DNA from: Sciurus carolinensis
Lineage: Eukaryota > Chordata > Mammalia > Rodentia > Sciuridae
Reading direction: 5' to 3'
Length of the DNA: 64,000 nucleotides
Assembly (NCBI RefSeq): GCF_902686445.1
Contig: NC_062232.1
Coordinates: forward strand, 14,615,105-14,679,104
The notes beneath the pieces are model-generated. The model saw only the letters and a program-made list of their open reading frames with translations, did not search any database and was not told where the DNA came from. Positions 58,101-64,000 of the stretch are shown in pieces. A program made the translations under genes and the position numbers. How positions within the stretch are numbered: position 1 is the first letter of the stretch; each line of letters opens with the position of its first letter.

Positions 58101-61100
58101 AAAGAAATAGTGAGATTACAAGACCCCAATTTTGGAAATTCTCTTTTATGACAGTGGTATCAATAACACAAAGAAAATAAGTAAGGTTGTTGTCTGGTAG
58201 AGGATTTTCTGAACTGAGAAAAGGGTGCTTCATGGAGATGGTACTTGGAGGGCTGCACAAAGAGCAGGAGCAGGGGCTACTGATATTCAGTTTCTTGATC
58301 TGCATTTGCTACTGAGGTGTGTTCACTTTGTAAAAACTCTATCAAGCTGTGCATTTATGATTTATGTATTTTTAAAAATATTTTTAGTTGTAGATGGACA
58401 CAATGGCTTTATTTTGTTCACTTAATTTTACGTGGTGCTGAGGATCGAACCCAATGCCTCACAAGTGATAGGCAAGTGCTCTCTACCACTGAGCTACAAC
58501 CCCAGTCCCTGATTTATGTAGTTTTCACATGTATGTTATACAGACTGAATATCCCTTATTTGAAATGCTTGAGACCAGAAGCATTTCAGATTTTGGAATA
58601 TTTGCATAGATTTTACTGGTTGAGCATCCCTGATCTGAAAATCTGAAATGGGAAATGTTCTCTGACCTGAGACTTTCTGAACACTGACATTAAAAAAGCT
58701 TCAGACTTTGGAGAATTTCAAGGTTTTGGATTAGGGAGGCTCAACTTCAATAACAGGTCTTTAAAAATACCCAAAGAAGCTGGGCACAATGGCACACACC
58801 TGAGGCTGAGGCAGAAGGATCATGAGTTCAAAGCCAGCTTCAGCAACTCAGTGAGACCCTATCTCAAAATTAAAAAAGGGACGGGGATGTGGCTCAGTGG
58901 TTAAGTGCCCCTGAGTTCAATCCCTATTACTACTACTACTACTAATAATAATAATAATACCCAAAGAAGCCAGGCTTGGTGGTTGCATGCCTGTAATCCC
59001 AATGACTCAAGAAAGACTGAGGCAGGAGGATCACAAATTTGAGGCCAGCCCCAGTGAGCAAGGCCCTATCTCAAAATACAAAAGGGCTGGGGATGCAGGT
59101 CAATGGTAGAGCACCCCTGGATTCAATCCCTAGTATCCCATAAAAGAGAAGAAAAAAATATCCAAAGAGGAAAATATATGCTTCTTTTGTACTCAGATAT
59201 TTAATGTACGGCATGAAGAATAAAAACACAAGCACATTATGGCAGCCCATCCTCACTAATGGCTGCTGACTATTTTCAATGATGAGAGGATTATTCTAAT
59301 GTTAAATATTAGACAAGGTTATTGGCCTTCACTTGAGATATCATGAATACCTCTGATAAGGAGTTTCTAATATGAATCAAGCCTCGGCTTATTGTACAAT
59401 GTTGCAATTTATTTGTGAAGATATTATTTATTTTTACCTTATTATAACATTAGCATTCATACTCTTGCTTCCAGGAAGAAAAATAATCCTCTTTGCCAAG
59501 TTAATGGCAGAAGTCTTCTCACACTCCATGGAAACACACGCACAGCAAATAAATCTATCTAAAGCATTTGTCAAAGGTGCTATGTTTCTTTATTAAATGC
59601 AAAATTTATGAAAGAACAAACTGAAGTACTTTAGATAAAGAGATGAAAATATCACCATTACCACAAACATCAAGCCCAGTTCAGCATTTCTGTAATCTCT
59701 GTACTATTGGTATGAGTACAAACCAGAATGGTATAAATTTGATAGCAATGATCAAAGTTTTAAATACATGTACCCTTGGGTTCAGCAAGTCCATTTCTAG
59801 AAAATCTCGGCTCCTGGAAAGCTCCCATGAGCATGGGATGCACACTAGTATACCATCAGAAGAGTGAAACATGGGGGACCTAAATATGCACTACTAAGAA
59901 TGAGATGAAATAATGTTAGGTTCATCTAGACCAGGAAATACACCATATGACATGAAACCATAGGGAATATGACACTTAAAGAATCAGATCTGTGCGTGCT
60001 ACCTGAAAAACTGCCCATGATGTTTGTATAAGTTTAAAAAGTTTCAAAGCAATAAGTATATGCTGTATGGTCACACCATAATGTAAAGTGCCTCTGTAAA
60101 TAAAACTCATATAATATATGTACATTATACACATATAAGTGAGTTTAGAGAAAAGATAAGGGTTATCCACCCAAGTGGGGATAGAAATGGGAGCAAGGTT
60201 TGAGAAACATGGAGGGATTTTCTCTGCATATGCCCTATCTACTTCCTTATGATTTAACTATTCAAAAACCTGTATTTGTCATATATTTGAAAATATTACA
60301 TATAAACACACACATGCCCACTTATATACCCACATATGCTCCCCCACAATATATAAAAATGGAAAAATCTGCTTCTTTTCTTTCATCTGTGATTATACCT
60401 TCTCATACAGTTCTATAATTTAGAAGTTGAACATGGGTGAACTATTCTTTCCAATTGTACCACACAGACTCTTCCTATTTGAAAATTGAATCTTTGATTA
60501 AATAATAGAGAAGAAAGAGAGCTGTTTGTGACTTTTCCCCTTACCATTTCTGTGGGTGATACGTGCCATAAAGAAACTGTTCTCTCCTCAGCTTCATTGT
60601 TGATAGAAACATAAGAAGGCTGGTAGACTTTGGTTGGTTCTATCACCAGAACCTAAGATAAGAAGACTCTTGTAAGACATATGAATCTAAAACAGGTGAC
60701 CCTACCTAGAGAGGAAGTGGAAGATTTATACTCAATAAATATTCATTAAAGACCAACTATGCCAAGTATGGCTCAAGGAGCCAAGGGTATATAGCACGGC
60801 TGTGATTCCATGGGGTGGCAGAGCACCAGATAGGGTATGTAATCTAATGTCATGTAGTGTCCCAAATGGAATAAGGCAGAAGGGAGAGGGGTACTTCTTC
60901 AGACATAGCAGCCAAGAAAGACCTGTCTGAGGAGGTGACAAGTAAAAGGGAGGAGGTTGCAGTTTTTGAGAGAAATAAGAAAATAGATGGGATGGATGGC
61001 AGGTCCCAAGTCTATAACAGTGTGAAGAGATGAAAAGTGAGTAACATTTTCATTCGTAAGGTATTATTTGGTTAAGAGAGTAAAGGGGTGGTAAGAGGAG

Positions 61101-62203
61101 AAAGGGAGAGAAAAGGTGTCAGGTGAAGAAGTGGGGAGAGAGAGAGACGAAGAGAAGGAATAAATCTTCAAAAAAAATAAAGCAATATATTTAAGACAAT
61201 TAAACCCAAAAAGAGCTTCCACAAGTTTCCATTTCATTACTGGTTTGTACCTTTCAGATCTGAAATATTTCATAATTAAAAGAAGATTTTAAAATGTATT
61301 ACACAGGAACAAAATAGTTACCACAATCATTTCCAACAACTCCATCTTTTATTAGATGCTTAATGAAATTCTTAAAAACATGTTCACAAAATCTCATGGC
61401 ATAAATATGAAACAATTATTGAAGTGCAATTTCTAGGACACTTAAATATATTACTTATGAACCTTTATAAATGGCTATAGAATTGAAACAAAAGCTAAAA
61501 GCAATTCTGAGTTTTCAATAAAGTTTTAAATATTAATCAGTGGCATTGGAGGCAAACCAAAGCTTAATAGAAGACAGTTTTAAATTCCATTTTTCCACTG
61601 TTAGAACTATTGTAGAATAAGTAGCAGCCTCTCTGGTCTCTAGCAAGCTGGTAACCAGTAGTACAACCTCCTCCCCTACTTGTGACAACCAAAAACATCT
61701 CCAGACATTACCAAATGTCCCTTGGGGACATACTTACTCTCAGTTGAAAACCACTATTTGAGAGGATATAGCCAACTTTTCCCCAGGGAGTTGATCTATC
61801 ACTTGGTGATTTTGCATAGGATTGGCAGTTATTCTAACATTTGAAATTACAGTTTTCCTCCTTTTAGAGTATTCAATAATTAGATAATAATAATCCCAAG
61901 TTTCTTTTGTCTATCTTATAAAGTGAACTTGAGTCTGGGGGTATAGCTCAGTGGTAGGGAACTTGCCTAGCATGTGCAAGGCCCACGGTTCCATCCCCAG
62001 CATCAGGAAAAGGTAGGAAGGAAGAAAAAAAAGTGAATTTAGCATAACTTACTGGAAATCTGAGTCCATTAGTAACTTCATTTGTTGCTTCAAAAATTAG
62101 ATCTAACCAAAAGGTAAGCCGCTCTTGCCTAGGGGAATGTTCAATAATGGGTTTCTTGAAGCGTCTAATTAATAACAAGTTCTGAACTAATGATCGCAAG
62201 TAC
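16058..62203 (-). CDS. MAP3K15: MAP3K15 (ASK3), mitogen-activated protein kinase kinase kinase 15, 3' part, 20 exons
   Basis: Twenty exons on the minus strand splice in consistent phase to 851 full codons, about two thirds of the roughly 1,300-residue family length. The N-terminal exons lie beyond the window. ASK kinases phosphorylate MKK3/6 and MKK4/7 in stress signalling; ASK3 is known for osmotic responses. Domains in fragment numbering: helical regulatory region and PH-like domain (1-164), kinase (about 170-445), a Ser/acidic linker, a helical region (about 520-655), coiled coil (about 715-765) and a SAM-like domain (about 780-845). Catalytic motifs are intact: [32 protein letters not shown] and MAPEI. 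Exon order matches MAP3K5 and MAP3K15. The choice of MAP3K15 over MAP3K5 or MAP3K6 rests on residue matches such as [15 protein letters not shown] and [13 protein letters not shown] and on the PDHA1 neighbour. One donor is GC. Confidence 0.96.
16694..16770 (-). CDS. MAP3K15: MAP3K15 exon, SAM-like domain second half
   Basis: Residues 800-824, [20 protein letters not shown] and onward. Donor GTAAGAG. Only 78 intron bases separate it from the preceding exon. Confidence 0.95.
16849..16949 (-). CDS. MAP3K15: MAP3K15 exon, SAM-like domain first half
   Basis: Residues 767-799, including [20 protein letters not shown]. The first 14 residues ([14 protein letters not shown]) are a loose Pro-rich linker and likely the least conserved part. 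Donor GTAAAC. Confidence 0.94.
17330..17690 (-). mobile_element. Old L1 3' fragment
   Basis: Reverse complement of old L1 3' sequence: TCTTTCACTTAGCAT, CCATGTTGTTGAATGTATCA and similar phrases. No open frame. Confidence 0.55.
17790..17902 (-). CDS. MAP3K15: MAP3K15 exon, coiled coil
   Basis: Residues 729-765, [20 protein letters not shown] and onward, with Leu and charged residues in heptads that suit the C-terminal coiled coil used for ASK oligomerisation. Acceptor AACCAG is followed by a long poly-T/A run at the intron end; donor GTGAGT. Confidence 0.95.
18185..18477 (+). mobile_element. MaLR-type solo LTR (MLT1/MST-like)
   Basis: CCAAAGTTCATATTGTTGAA near the start and GGTATTTTGTTCTTATAGCC to the end, followed by ACAGACTTAGACAG, resemble ERVL-MaLR LTRs. 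No internal retroviral genes are present. Confidence 0.6.
18500..20480. other. MAP3K15: MAP3K15 intron stretch, little recognised
   Basis: Unique-looking intronic sequence. Around 19990-20060 it resembles an old L2/MIR-type 3' end (AACAAATGCTTATGAAACACC). No exon is expected here because flanking exon phases join without one. Confidence 0.4.
20490..20706 (-). CDS. MAP3K15: MAP3K15 exon, acidic linker into coiled coil
   Basis: Residues 657-727 from [20 protein letters not shown] to [11 protein letters not shown]. The first part is acidic and probably disordered; the last 15 residues begin the coiled coil. Donor GTGAGG. Confidence 0.94.
21198..21293 (+). repeat. ID-type SINE
   Basis: GGGCTGGGGGCATAGCCC start, B box GGTTTGATCC and poly-A tail. 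A few extra bases sit in the A box region. Confidence 0.8.
21658..21763 (-). CDS. MAP3K15: MAP3K15 exon, helical C-terminal region
   Basis: Residues 621-655, containing [20 protein letters not shown], a strongly conserved ASK segment. Acceptor TTTTTAG, donor GTAAGT. Confidence 0.95.
21990..22210. repeat. Ancient L2/MIR-type repeat
   Basis: TTCAACAAGCATTTATTGAA and the following GGGGGCTGGGGACACGAAGA fit a common ancient mammalian repeat. The family cannot be set by eye. Confidence 0.4.
22363..22548 (-). CDS. MAP3K15: MAP3K15 exon, [15 protein letters not shown] region
   Basis: Residues 559-620, phase 0 at both ends, 62 codons. Contains [20 protein letters not shown] and [11 protein letters not shown]. 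No enzymatic role is known for this conserved helical region downstream of the kinase domain. Confidence 0.95.
23353..23527 (-). CDS. MAP3K15: MAP3K15 exon, [15 protein letters not shown] region
   Basis: Residues 501-558, with [20 protein letters not shown] and [17 protein letters not shown]. Acceptor CTGCAG, donor GTACTG. Confidence 0.95.
23734..23946. repeat. Purine-rich GA tract
   Basis: About 210 bases almost free of pyrimidines on the + strand, so a long pyrimidine tract on the MAP3K15 sense strand. It fills much of the short intron between exons 24115-24280 and 23353-23527. Confidence 0.9.
24115..24280 (-). CDS. MAP3K15: MAP3K15 exon, Ser-rich linker after the kinase domain
   Basis: Residues 446-499 with [18 protein letters not shown], a Ser/Asp-rich stretch that fits a phosphorylated disordered linker. 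It is less conserved than its neighbours. Phases on both sides fit (GAG before, AGT after). Confidence 0.92.
25067..25250 (-). CDS. MAP3K15: MAP3K15 exon, kinase C-lobe end
   Basis: Residues 384-444, [15 protein letters not shown] to RIAFKPS. Includes [16 protein letters not shown], with the subdomain XI Arg of the kinase fold. Donor GTGAGG. Confidence 0.95.
25477..25573 (+). repeat. ID-type SINE
   Basis: AGGCTGGGATGTGGCTCAGT start and a poly-A tail ending in ACAGAAA. Perfect 15-base repeats TCAGCTGGCCTTTTG at 25462-25476 and 25574-25588. Confidence 0.9.
25590..28740. other. MAP3K15: MAP3K15 intron stretch with one old repeat
   Basis: Mostly unrecognised. Positions 26935-27380 hold an old interspersed repeat with GGCTGCTGTAACAAAGTATC at its start and a long related body; I cannot assign its class with confidence. 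Confidence 0.45.
28750..28965 (-). repeat. B1-ID composite SINE
   Basis: Reverse composite: ID unit (28750-28812, GAGCCACATCTCCAGCCC) then B1-like unit (AGCCTCCCGAGCTGCTGGGA). This fusion type is a squirrel-lineage hallmark by my knowledge. Confidence 0.85.
29502..29659 (-). CDS. MAP3K15: MAP3K15 exon, kinase P+1 loop, APE motif and subdomain IX
   Basis: Residues 332-383, [18 protein letters not shown] to MFK. Contains MAPEI and [13 protein letters not shown]. The acceptor is TACATAG; an antisense ID SINE begins about 20 bases farther upstream, so much of the native acceptor context is replaced. Confidence 0.96.
29680..29782 (+). repeat. ID-type SINE next to a MAP3K15 acceptor
   Basis: A box TAGCTCAGTTGATAGAGTG, B box GGTTCGATCC, A-rich tail. 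Flanks AAATAAATGCA and AAAGAAATGCA. It lies about 20 bases upstream, in MAP3K15 sense, of the exon at 29502-29659. Confidence 0.92.
29783..34270. other. MAP3K15: MAP3K15 intron stretch (contents)
   Basis: Contains a DNA-transposon-like repeat near 31315-31460 (CAGTCCAATATGGTAGCCAT) and the LTR at 32600-32940. The L2/MIR-type piece near 34095-34200 (CTAAGGCACAGG) completes the recognised content. The remainder is unrecognised. Confidence 0.45.
32600..32940 (+). mobile_element. Rodent-type MaLR LTR
   Basis: Ends with CAAAATAAAGTCTTTGTCC, CAGGTATTTTGTCACAGCAA and AGTTAACTAGCACA, the pattern of rodent ORR1/MT-like LTRs. Only LTR sequence is seen. Confidence 0.6.
34270..34985 (+). mobile_element. 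L1 3' end interrupted by a composite SINE
   Basis: L1 ORF2-end and 3' UTR phrases: CACCATGGAATATTATTCAG, CATGGATGAGTCTTGAAAAT. The SINE at 34671-34869 divides it, and L1 sequence resumes through to CTCAATAAAGCTGTTAAAA. Confidence 0.7.
34671..34869 (+). repeat. B1-ID composite SINE
   Basis: B1-like unit AGCCAGGCACAGTGGTGCAC and onward, an A-rich linker, then an ID unit (GGGCTGGAGGTATAGATCAG). Inserted into L1. Confidence 0.88.
35003..35081 (+). repeat. ID-type SINE
   Basis: GAGGGCTGCGGTGTAGCTCA start; the tail is degraded to a G/A-rich run. Confidence 0.75.
35100..36770. other. MAP3K15: MAP3K15 intron stretch, nothing recognised
   Basis: AT-rich sequence with several small open frames that lack family signatures. 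Confidence 0.4.
36774..36879 (-). CDS. MAP3K15: MAP3K15 exon, DFG and activation loop
   Basis: Residues 296-330, [20 protein letters not shown] and onward to [11 protein letters not shown] and the activation-loop Thr cluster (TETFTG) are intact; the Thr in TFTG corresponds to the activating Thr of ASK1. Donor GTAAGC. Confidence 0.96.
37080..37210 (-). CDS. MAP3K15: MAP3K15 exon, kinase helix E and HRD motif
   Basis: Residues 253-295 from [16 protein letters not shown] to IVHRDIK. The catalytic-loop motif HRDIKGDN is split by the next intron after Lys. Donor GTACAG. Confidence 0.96.
37870..38005 (+). repeat. MIR-like SINE
   Basis: CTGTGCCACTCATACAGGGC and TGTGACCTTAGTACACTTC fit the MIR core. 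Confidence 0.5.
38008..38122 (-). repeat. B1-like SINE monomer
   Basis: Reverse B1: GACAGGATTTCCCTGTGTTG through AGTAGCTGGGATTATAGGC. No ID part is attached. Confidence 0.75.
38740..38940 (+). repeat. L2 3' end
   Basis: TTTGTCTCCAACGCTGGCAC, then ATTCAATGAGTATTTGTGAG, as in L2 3' ends. Confidence 0.5.
39095..39222 (-). CDS. MAP3K15: MAP3K15 exon, kinase helix C and hinge
   Basis: Residues 210-251, [20 protein letters not shown] to FMEQVPG. The helix C Glu and the Met gatekeeper (IFMEQV) are in place. The acceptor GATAG pairs with the GC donor of the preceding exon. Confidence 0.96.
39393..39704 (+). mobile_element. Tigger-like nonautonomous DNA transposon
   Basis: Left end CAGGCTGAGCATCCCTACTC preceded by TA; the right end is an imperfect inverse with TA after it. 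Interior CACACGTGACCTTGTGTGAT matches a known mammalian pogo-type family. Confidence 0.65.
39770..40530 (+). repeat. MIR end and L2 fragment
   Basis: MIR-like CTGGTATGTGGTAAGCACTC at the start, then L2-like text ending AACTGGCACATAGAAGGTGC. All old and diverged. Confidence 0.45.
40745..40885 (+). repeat. MIR-like SINE
   Basis: GGGGAAGTCATTTAATCTTC and the following TCAGATTGGTATAAAATGA fit MIR. Confidence 0.45.
41443..41530 (+). repeat. ID-type SINE, diverged
   Basis: GGGCTGAGGTTGTTGCTCAG start and GGTTTCATTCCTAGCA B-box region. Confidence 0.75.
41602..41818 (+). repeat. B1-ID composite SINE
   Basis: B1 unit GTTGGGTGTGGTGGTGCACG, then ID unit GGGACTGGGGGTGTAGCTGA. It lies 70 bases after another ID copy. 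Confidence 0.88.
42094..42227 (-). CDS. MAP3K15: MAP3K15 exon, kinase glycine loop and catalytic Lys
   Basis: Residues 165-208, [20 protein letters not shown] to IPERDS. Contains the Gly-rich loop GKGTYGIVY and the ATP-binding Lys in IAIKEI. There is no ATG in the exon. The donor is GC (AG|GCAAGT), giving a GC-AG intron with otherwise strong consensus. Confidence 0.95.
42806..42825. repeat. Short GT microsatellite
   Basis: GAGTGTGTGTGTGTG run in the intron upstream of the glycine-loop exon. Confidence 0.8.
43691..43778 (-). CDS. MAP3K15: MAP3K15 exon, linker before the kinase domain
   Basis: Residues 136-164, [20 protein letters not shown] to DGDTLE. It joins the PH-like domain end to the acidic linker before the kinase. 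Donor GTGAGT. Confidence 0.95.
44140..44260 (-). mobile_element. L1 3' fragment, reverse
   Basis: TATGGACACTTAGGTTGTTT and GTGAATAGTGCTACAATTAA are L1 3' end phrases in reverse orientation. Confidence 0.6.
44262..44495 (+). mobile_element. Old L1 3' UTR fragment, forward
   Basis: GGTGGTTACTAGAGGATAGG, AGTAGGGTGACTATAGATAA and AAATGATAATTGTTTGAGG match old L1 3' UTRs. It abuts the reverse fragment, so this may be one inverted insertion. Confidence 0.55.
45195..46018 (+). mobile_element. L1 3' sequence
   Basis: L1 ORF2-end phrases (CCAGTGATCCACTCCTAGG, GGCACAAGGCACC), then a 3' tail segment ending TAATGAACCAATAAAAATAT, a form common in squirrel L1 3' ends as I recall it. Confidence 0.6.
46578..46661 (+). 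repeat. ID-type SINE within L1
   Basis: A box TAGCTCAGTTGGTAGAGTG, B box GGTTCAATCC. Imperfect flanks AATAGTACTGGGACA and AGTAGTACTCGGACA. Confidence 0.88.
47042..47743 (+). repeat. Old interspersed repeat inserted in L1
   Basis: Roughly 700 bases with ATGAAAGGAGACTATACAGA, GGAAATATGCTGAAGTATTT and a final TTTTCTAAGTAAAAAATGTG. Recognisable as an old mammalian repeat, but I cannot name its family. Confidence 0.4.
47744..47927 (+). repeat. B1-ID composite SINE with internal duplication
   Basis: B1 unit GCCAGATGCGGTGGTACACA; the phrase AACTTAGTGAGACCCT occurs twice in tandem (near 47828 and 47849). Flanks AATGTGAACTTT and AAGGTGAGCTTT. Confidence 0.85.
48890..48985 (-). CDS. MAP3K15: MAP3K15 exon, PH-like domain core
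   Basis: Residues 104-134, [20 protein letters not shown] to QCS, strand-rich PH-like sequence typical of ASK kinases. Acceptor TTTTCAG, donor GTGAGT. Confidence 0.95.
49253..49783. other. MAP3K15: MAP3K15 intron stretch; old repeat, not a gene
   Basis: Holds the longest open frame of the window (+ strand, 176 codons), but the text near 49580-49720 (TCTCACTGTTAGAAAGTTCA) resembles an ancient mammalian repeat and the frame shows no family signature. Confidence 0.4.
50992..51041 (-). CDS. MAP3K15: MAP3K15 50-base micro-exon
   Basis: Residues 87-102, [16 protein letters not shown], the shortest exon here. Acceptor TTGCAG, donor GTAAGA. Phases fit on both sides (ATG before, AG|C after). Confidence 0.93.
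51764..51963 (-). repeat. B1-ID composite SINE
   Basis: Reverse: ID unit, then B1 unit (GCTGGGATTACAGACATGCA). GCACTTTTT flanks both sides. Confidence 0.85.
53514..53553 (+). pseudogene. 5S rRNA 5' fragment, tailless retropseudogene
   Basis: Forty bases start GTCTACGGCCATACCACCCT and match the 5' end of vertebrate 5S rRNA with three transitions, at CpG positions in the reference. It is flanked by perfect TCTTCTTATTCTA repeats at 53501-53513 and 53551-53563 (three bases overlap the 5S match). It has no poly-A tail and stops at about rRNA base 40. Not functional. Confidence 0.85.
55311..55437 (+). repeat. ID-type SINE, longer form
   Basis: GGGCTGGGATTGTAGCTCAG start and AAATAAATAAATAAAATACA tail, inserted into the L1. 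Confidence 0.87.
55891..58369. other. MAP3K15: MAP3K15 intron stretch, nothing firm
   Basis: Mostly unrecognised. A short GT microsatellite lies at 56687-56707. Several short frames lack family signatures. Confidence 0.4.
58370..58508 (-). repeat. ID-type SINE, longer form
   Basis: Reverse copy with the AGTTGTAGATGGACACAATG unit and the GAGCTACAACCCCAGTCCC end. Confidence 0.85.
58541..58747 (-). mobile_element. Tigger-like DNA transposon, internally rearranged
   Basis: Same family as 39393-39704 in reverse orientation, preceded by TA. An extra terminal-repeat-like copy (GGTTGAGCATCCCTGATCTG) lies inside, near 58619. Confidence 0.55.
58781..58955 (+). repeat. B1-ID composite SINE (first of a pair)
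   Basis: B1 unit TGGGCACAATGGCACACACC, ID unit GGGACGGGGATGTGGCTCAG, then a (TAC)n(TAA)n tail. AATACCCAAAGAAGC stands before (58766-58780) and after (58956-58970). Confidence 0.88.
58971..59155 (+). repeat. B1-ID composite SINE (second of a pair)
   Basis: B1 unit CAGGCTTGGTGGTTGCATGC, then ID unit GGGCTGGGGATGCAGGTCAA. The right flank AATATCCAAAGAGGA is a third, slightly changed target copy. Confidence 0.87.
60545..60652 (-). CDS. MAP3K15: MAP3K15 exon, start of PH-like domain
   Basis: Residues 51-86, [20 protein letters not shown] to VSPTEM, phase 0 at both ends. The intron that follows it is the longest complete intron in the window (9.5 kb) and hosts the broken L1. Confidence 0.95.
61630..61755 (-). 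mobile_element. MER5A-like hAT transposon fragment
   Basis: TGTGACAACCAAAAACATCT, CAGACATTACCAAATGTCCC and end CAGTTGAAAACCACTA fit MER5A in reverse. Confidence 0.65.
61932..62029 (+). repeat. ID-type SINE near a MAP3K15 donor
   Basis: GTCTGGGGGTATAGCTCAGT start, B box GGTTCCATCC. Flanks AAAGTGAACT and AAAGTGAATT. It lies about 22 bases past the donor of exon 62053-62203 in MAP3K15 sense. Confidence 0.85.
62053..62203 (-). CDS. MAP3K15: MAP3K15 exon, end of helical regulatory region (first exon seen)
   Basis: Residues 1-50 plus one base of a split codon, [20 protein letters not shown] to TNGLRFP. The acceptor follows a long poly-T tract. An ID SINE starts about 23 bases past the donor. No further MAP3K15 exon was recognised from 62204 to 64000. 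Confidence 0.94.
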
Positions 62204-62639
62204 CTGGAAAAAAAAAAATCACAAAACCCCATAAATGAGATTCCTAAAGAACTGAATTCAAGTCCACTACCTTTAAAAGTATCTTCCCAAAAGTTTTATT
62301 TACTTAAATTCATATTCTGTCACAGTGCTTCACATACAATCATTTGGCAGCCACATAACTAATTAAAAGAAGCCCAAATAAAAGGCGAAATAAGTCAGCC
62401 CAACAAAATCATAAAACATGGCTTGTTACCAACATTGGCCTAAACCTCAATTTTAGTACATAGCATCCAAGGCACAGTGACTGGAAAGTATGCTATAACT
62501 CTCAAACAACAAAAAGCAAAACTGTTTCAGCTAGCAGGCTTTCTGGCTTTTGCTGCAAAGTACCTCATGTTAAAAAAAAAAGCAAGTAACTCTTAAGTCA
62601 AAGTAATTACAAAAGAGCAAACCCACTGTCTTTTGTTTT

Positions 62640-62905
62640 TAATTAAACTTTTAATTTTAGATTTAGGTGAAGTTGTAAAAAATATTACAGAGATAACCCA
62701 TATATTCTTGACCCAGTTTACCTCAATGGCAACATCTTGCCATTGAGTATCACAACCAGGATGTTGCCATTAATGGTCAAGGTAGAGAAGATTTCCATCA
62801 CCACAAGGACCCCTCATGTTGCCCTCTAATAGGTATGCTTACTTCTCTCCCATTCCCATCCTCGTCTTTACCACTAGCAATCATCAATCTGAAACTCATT
62901 TTTTT
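62640..62905 (-). mobile_element. Old L1 (L1M-type) 3' fragment
   Basis: TTTCCATCACCACAAGGACC, CTCATGTTGCCCT and surrounding text match old L1 3' UTRs. Contains a perfect hairpin at 62722-62747. Confidence 0.5.
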
Positions 62906-63229
62906 TAAAAATTAGAATCTGATCAGGTAGATTTTGATGTTATGAAGTCTTGCCCTGCCCGTACCTTTGCTGTCCTCAGGCAAATTGACCTTTTTGAAAT
63001 ATGGTGATCAGGCAGTGACAGTAACTATATTTCACAAAGTACTAAATGGGGATGGTTCAGCTGAAAGTATCATAGTATTAATTTGCTCTTTGAGGATAAG
63101 GTCTGGAACTATCCTGGAAATGCAGGCCAACTAGACTCCAACTGATTTGCTTGGGTACCCACTAGGCCTCAATCGCCCAAATTCTACATATTCCAAAAAA
63201 AGATCGGGCTTTTGATTGAATACTGAGGC

Positions 63230-63680
63230 ATTACCTCTAAGCCCTTGGAGTATTCTGCCTGTTTCCCTGAAGCCTTGGGCCATGCCACACAGTTTTTGCT
63301 AAAAATATGAGTCATGGTGGAGGCCCTGGGCCACTGACTGTATGAGTTTGAATACTGGAGGGGTTGGAGACTGAGGTCTTAAGACCAATCACATGGACGT
63401 TCCATGCTACATGATTTCACCTTCAATAAAAATCCTGCACATCAAGACTCAGTTTTCCTGGCTGGCAATACTTCATGTATGCAGTCTCATATTGCGGCTG
63501 GGAGAATTAAGCATGGCCCATATGATTCCACTGGAAGCTTGCACATGGTCTCCCCTTGTGACTTTTGCCTTTGCTGATTTAATCTATATTCTCTCGTTGT
63601 AGAAAACCATAACTGAGTATAACAGCATTTCTGAGTTCTGTGAGTCCTTCTAGTGAATCAGATATTAAGAAGGGTGATGA
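63230..63680 (+). repeat. Ancient interspersed repeat, class unsure
   Basis: CTTTTGCCTTTGCTGATTTA and TGAGTTCTGTGAGTCCTTCT with TAGTGAATCAGATATTAAG occur at old mammalian element ends. Family not set. Confidence 0.4.
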
Positions 63681-64000
63681 CAGGCTGGTCTTACCAGACT
63701 GGAGGTTTCAGCTTGAACAGCCTCTCTGCTGCCTGCACAGCCTTCCCAACATCACTGGCCAACATGCTGACAGTGAAGAACTGGCCAACATCCCAATAGT
63801 TGTTCATTTTCTCCAAGCTCCCTTTTCTTCCCAACAAACTGTTCAGTCGAACACCTTCAGAATTTGAATTTTTAATAGTTATAAAAAAATCTTTCTAGTT
63901 TCTGTCACATCACACACATTGAGCAGAGGACAAGTGGACATTTTACTTTGGTTACTATGTCCCAGATGTGCTGTCAGGTAGTAACTGTTCCTTTTGAAAT

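Noticed and set aside
62204..64000. Another MAP3K15 exon
   Set aside because: I found no ASK-family peptide with splice sites in fitting phase; recognised sequence here is old repeats.

Overview
The window is mammalian nuclear DNA. It shows spliced genes with GT-AG introns, a GC-rich promoter, and dense interspersed repeats. The many tRNA-derived ID-type SINEs, ID elements joined to a B1-like unit, and recurring short L1 3' stubs point to a squirrel-type rodent (ground squirrel or marmot). That organism call is inference. PDHA1 next to MAP3K15 is the arrangement on the mammalian X chromosome.

Layout. Positions 1-316 are a GC-rich promoter and 5' UTR region. PDHA1 (pyruvate dehydrogenase E1 alpha, somatic form) is complete on the + strand: 11 coding exons from 317 to 15218 encode 390 residues with every phase matching. 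Positions 15219-16057 hold two facing 3' ends. MAP3K15 (ASK3) follows on the - strand: 20 coding exons from 62203 down to 16058 encode the last 851 residues. They cover the end of the helical regulatory region, the PH-like domain, the whole kinase domain, a coiled coil and a SAM-like C-terminus. The first exons of MAP3K15 lie beyond position 64000.

The genes are convergent neighbours. PDHA1 feeds pyruvate into the TCA cycle; MAP3K15 is a stress- and osmolarity-responsive MAP3K. Nothing in the sequence links their functions.

The introns hold most of the bases: ID and B1-ID SINEs, an L1 ORF2 copy broken by two later insertions (51968-55890), older L1, L2 and MIR pieces, Tigger/MER2-like and MER5-like DNA transposons, and MaLR-type LTRs. 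No new multi-gene system is visible. The observations most worth checking are a GC-AG intron inside the MAP3K15 kinase domain, a SINE placed about 20 nt upstream of the exon that carries the kinase APE motif, a tailless 5S rRNA fragment with perfect target-site duplications, and two composite SINEs inserted in turn at one target site.
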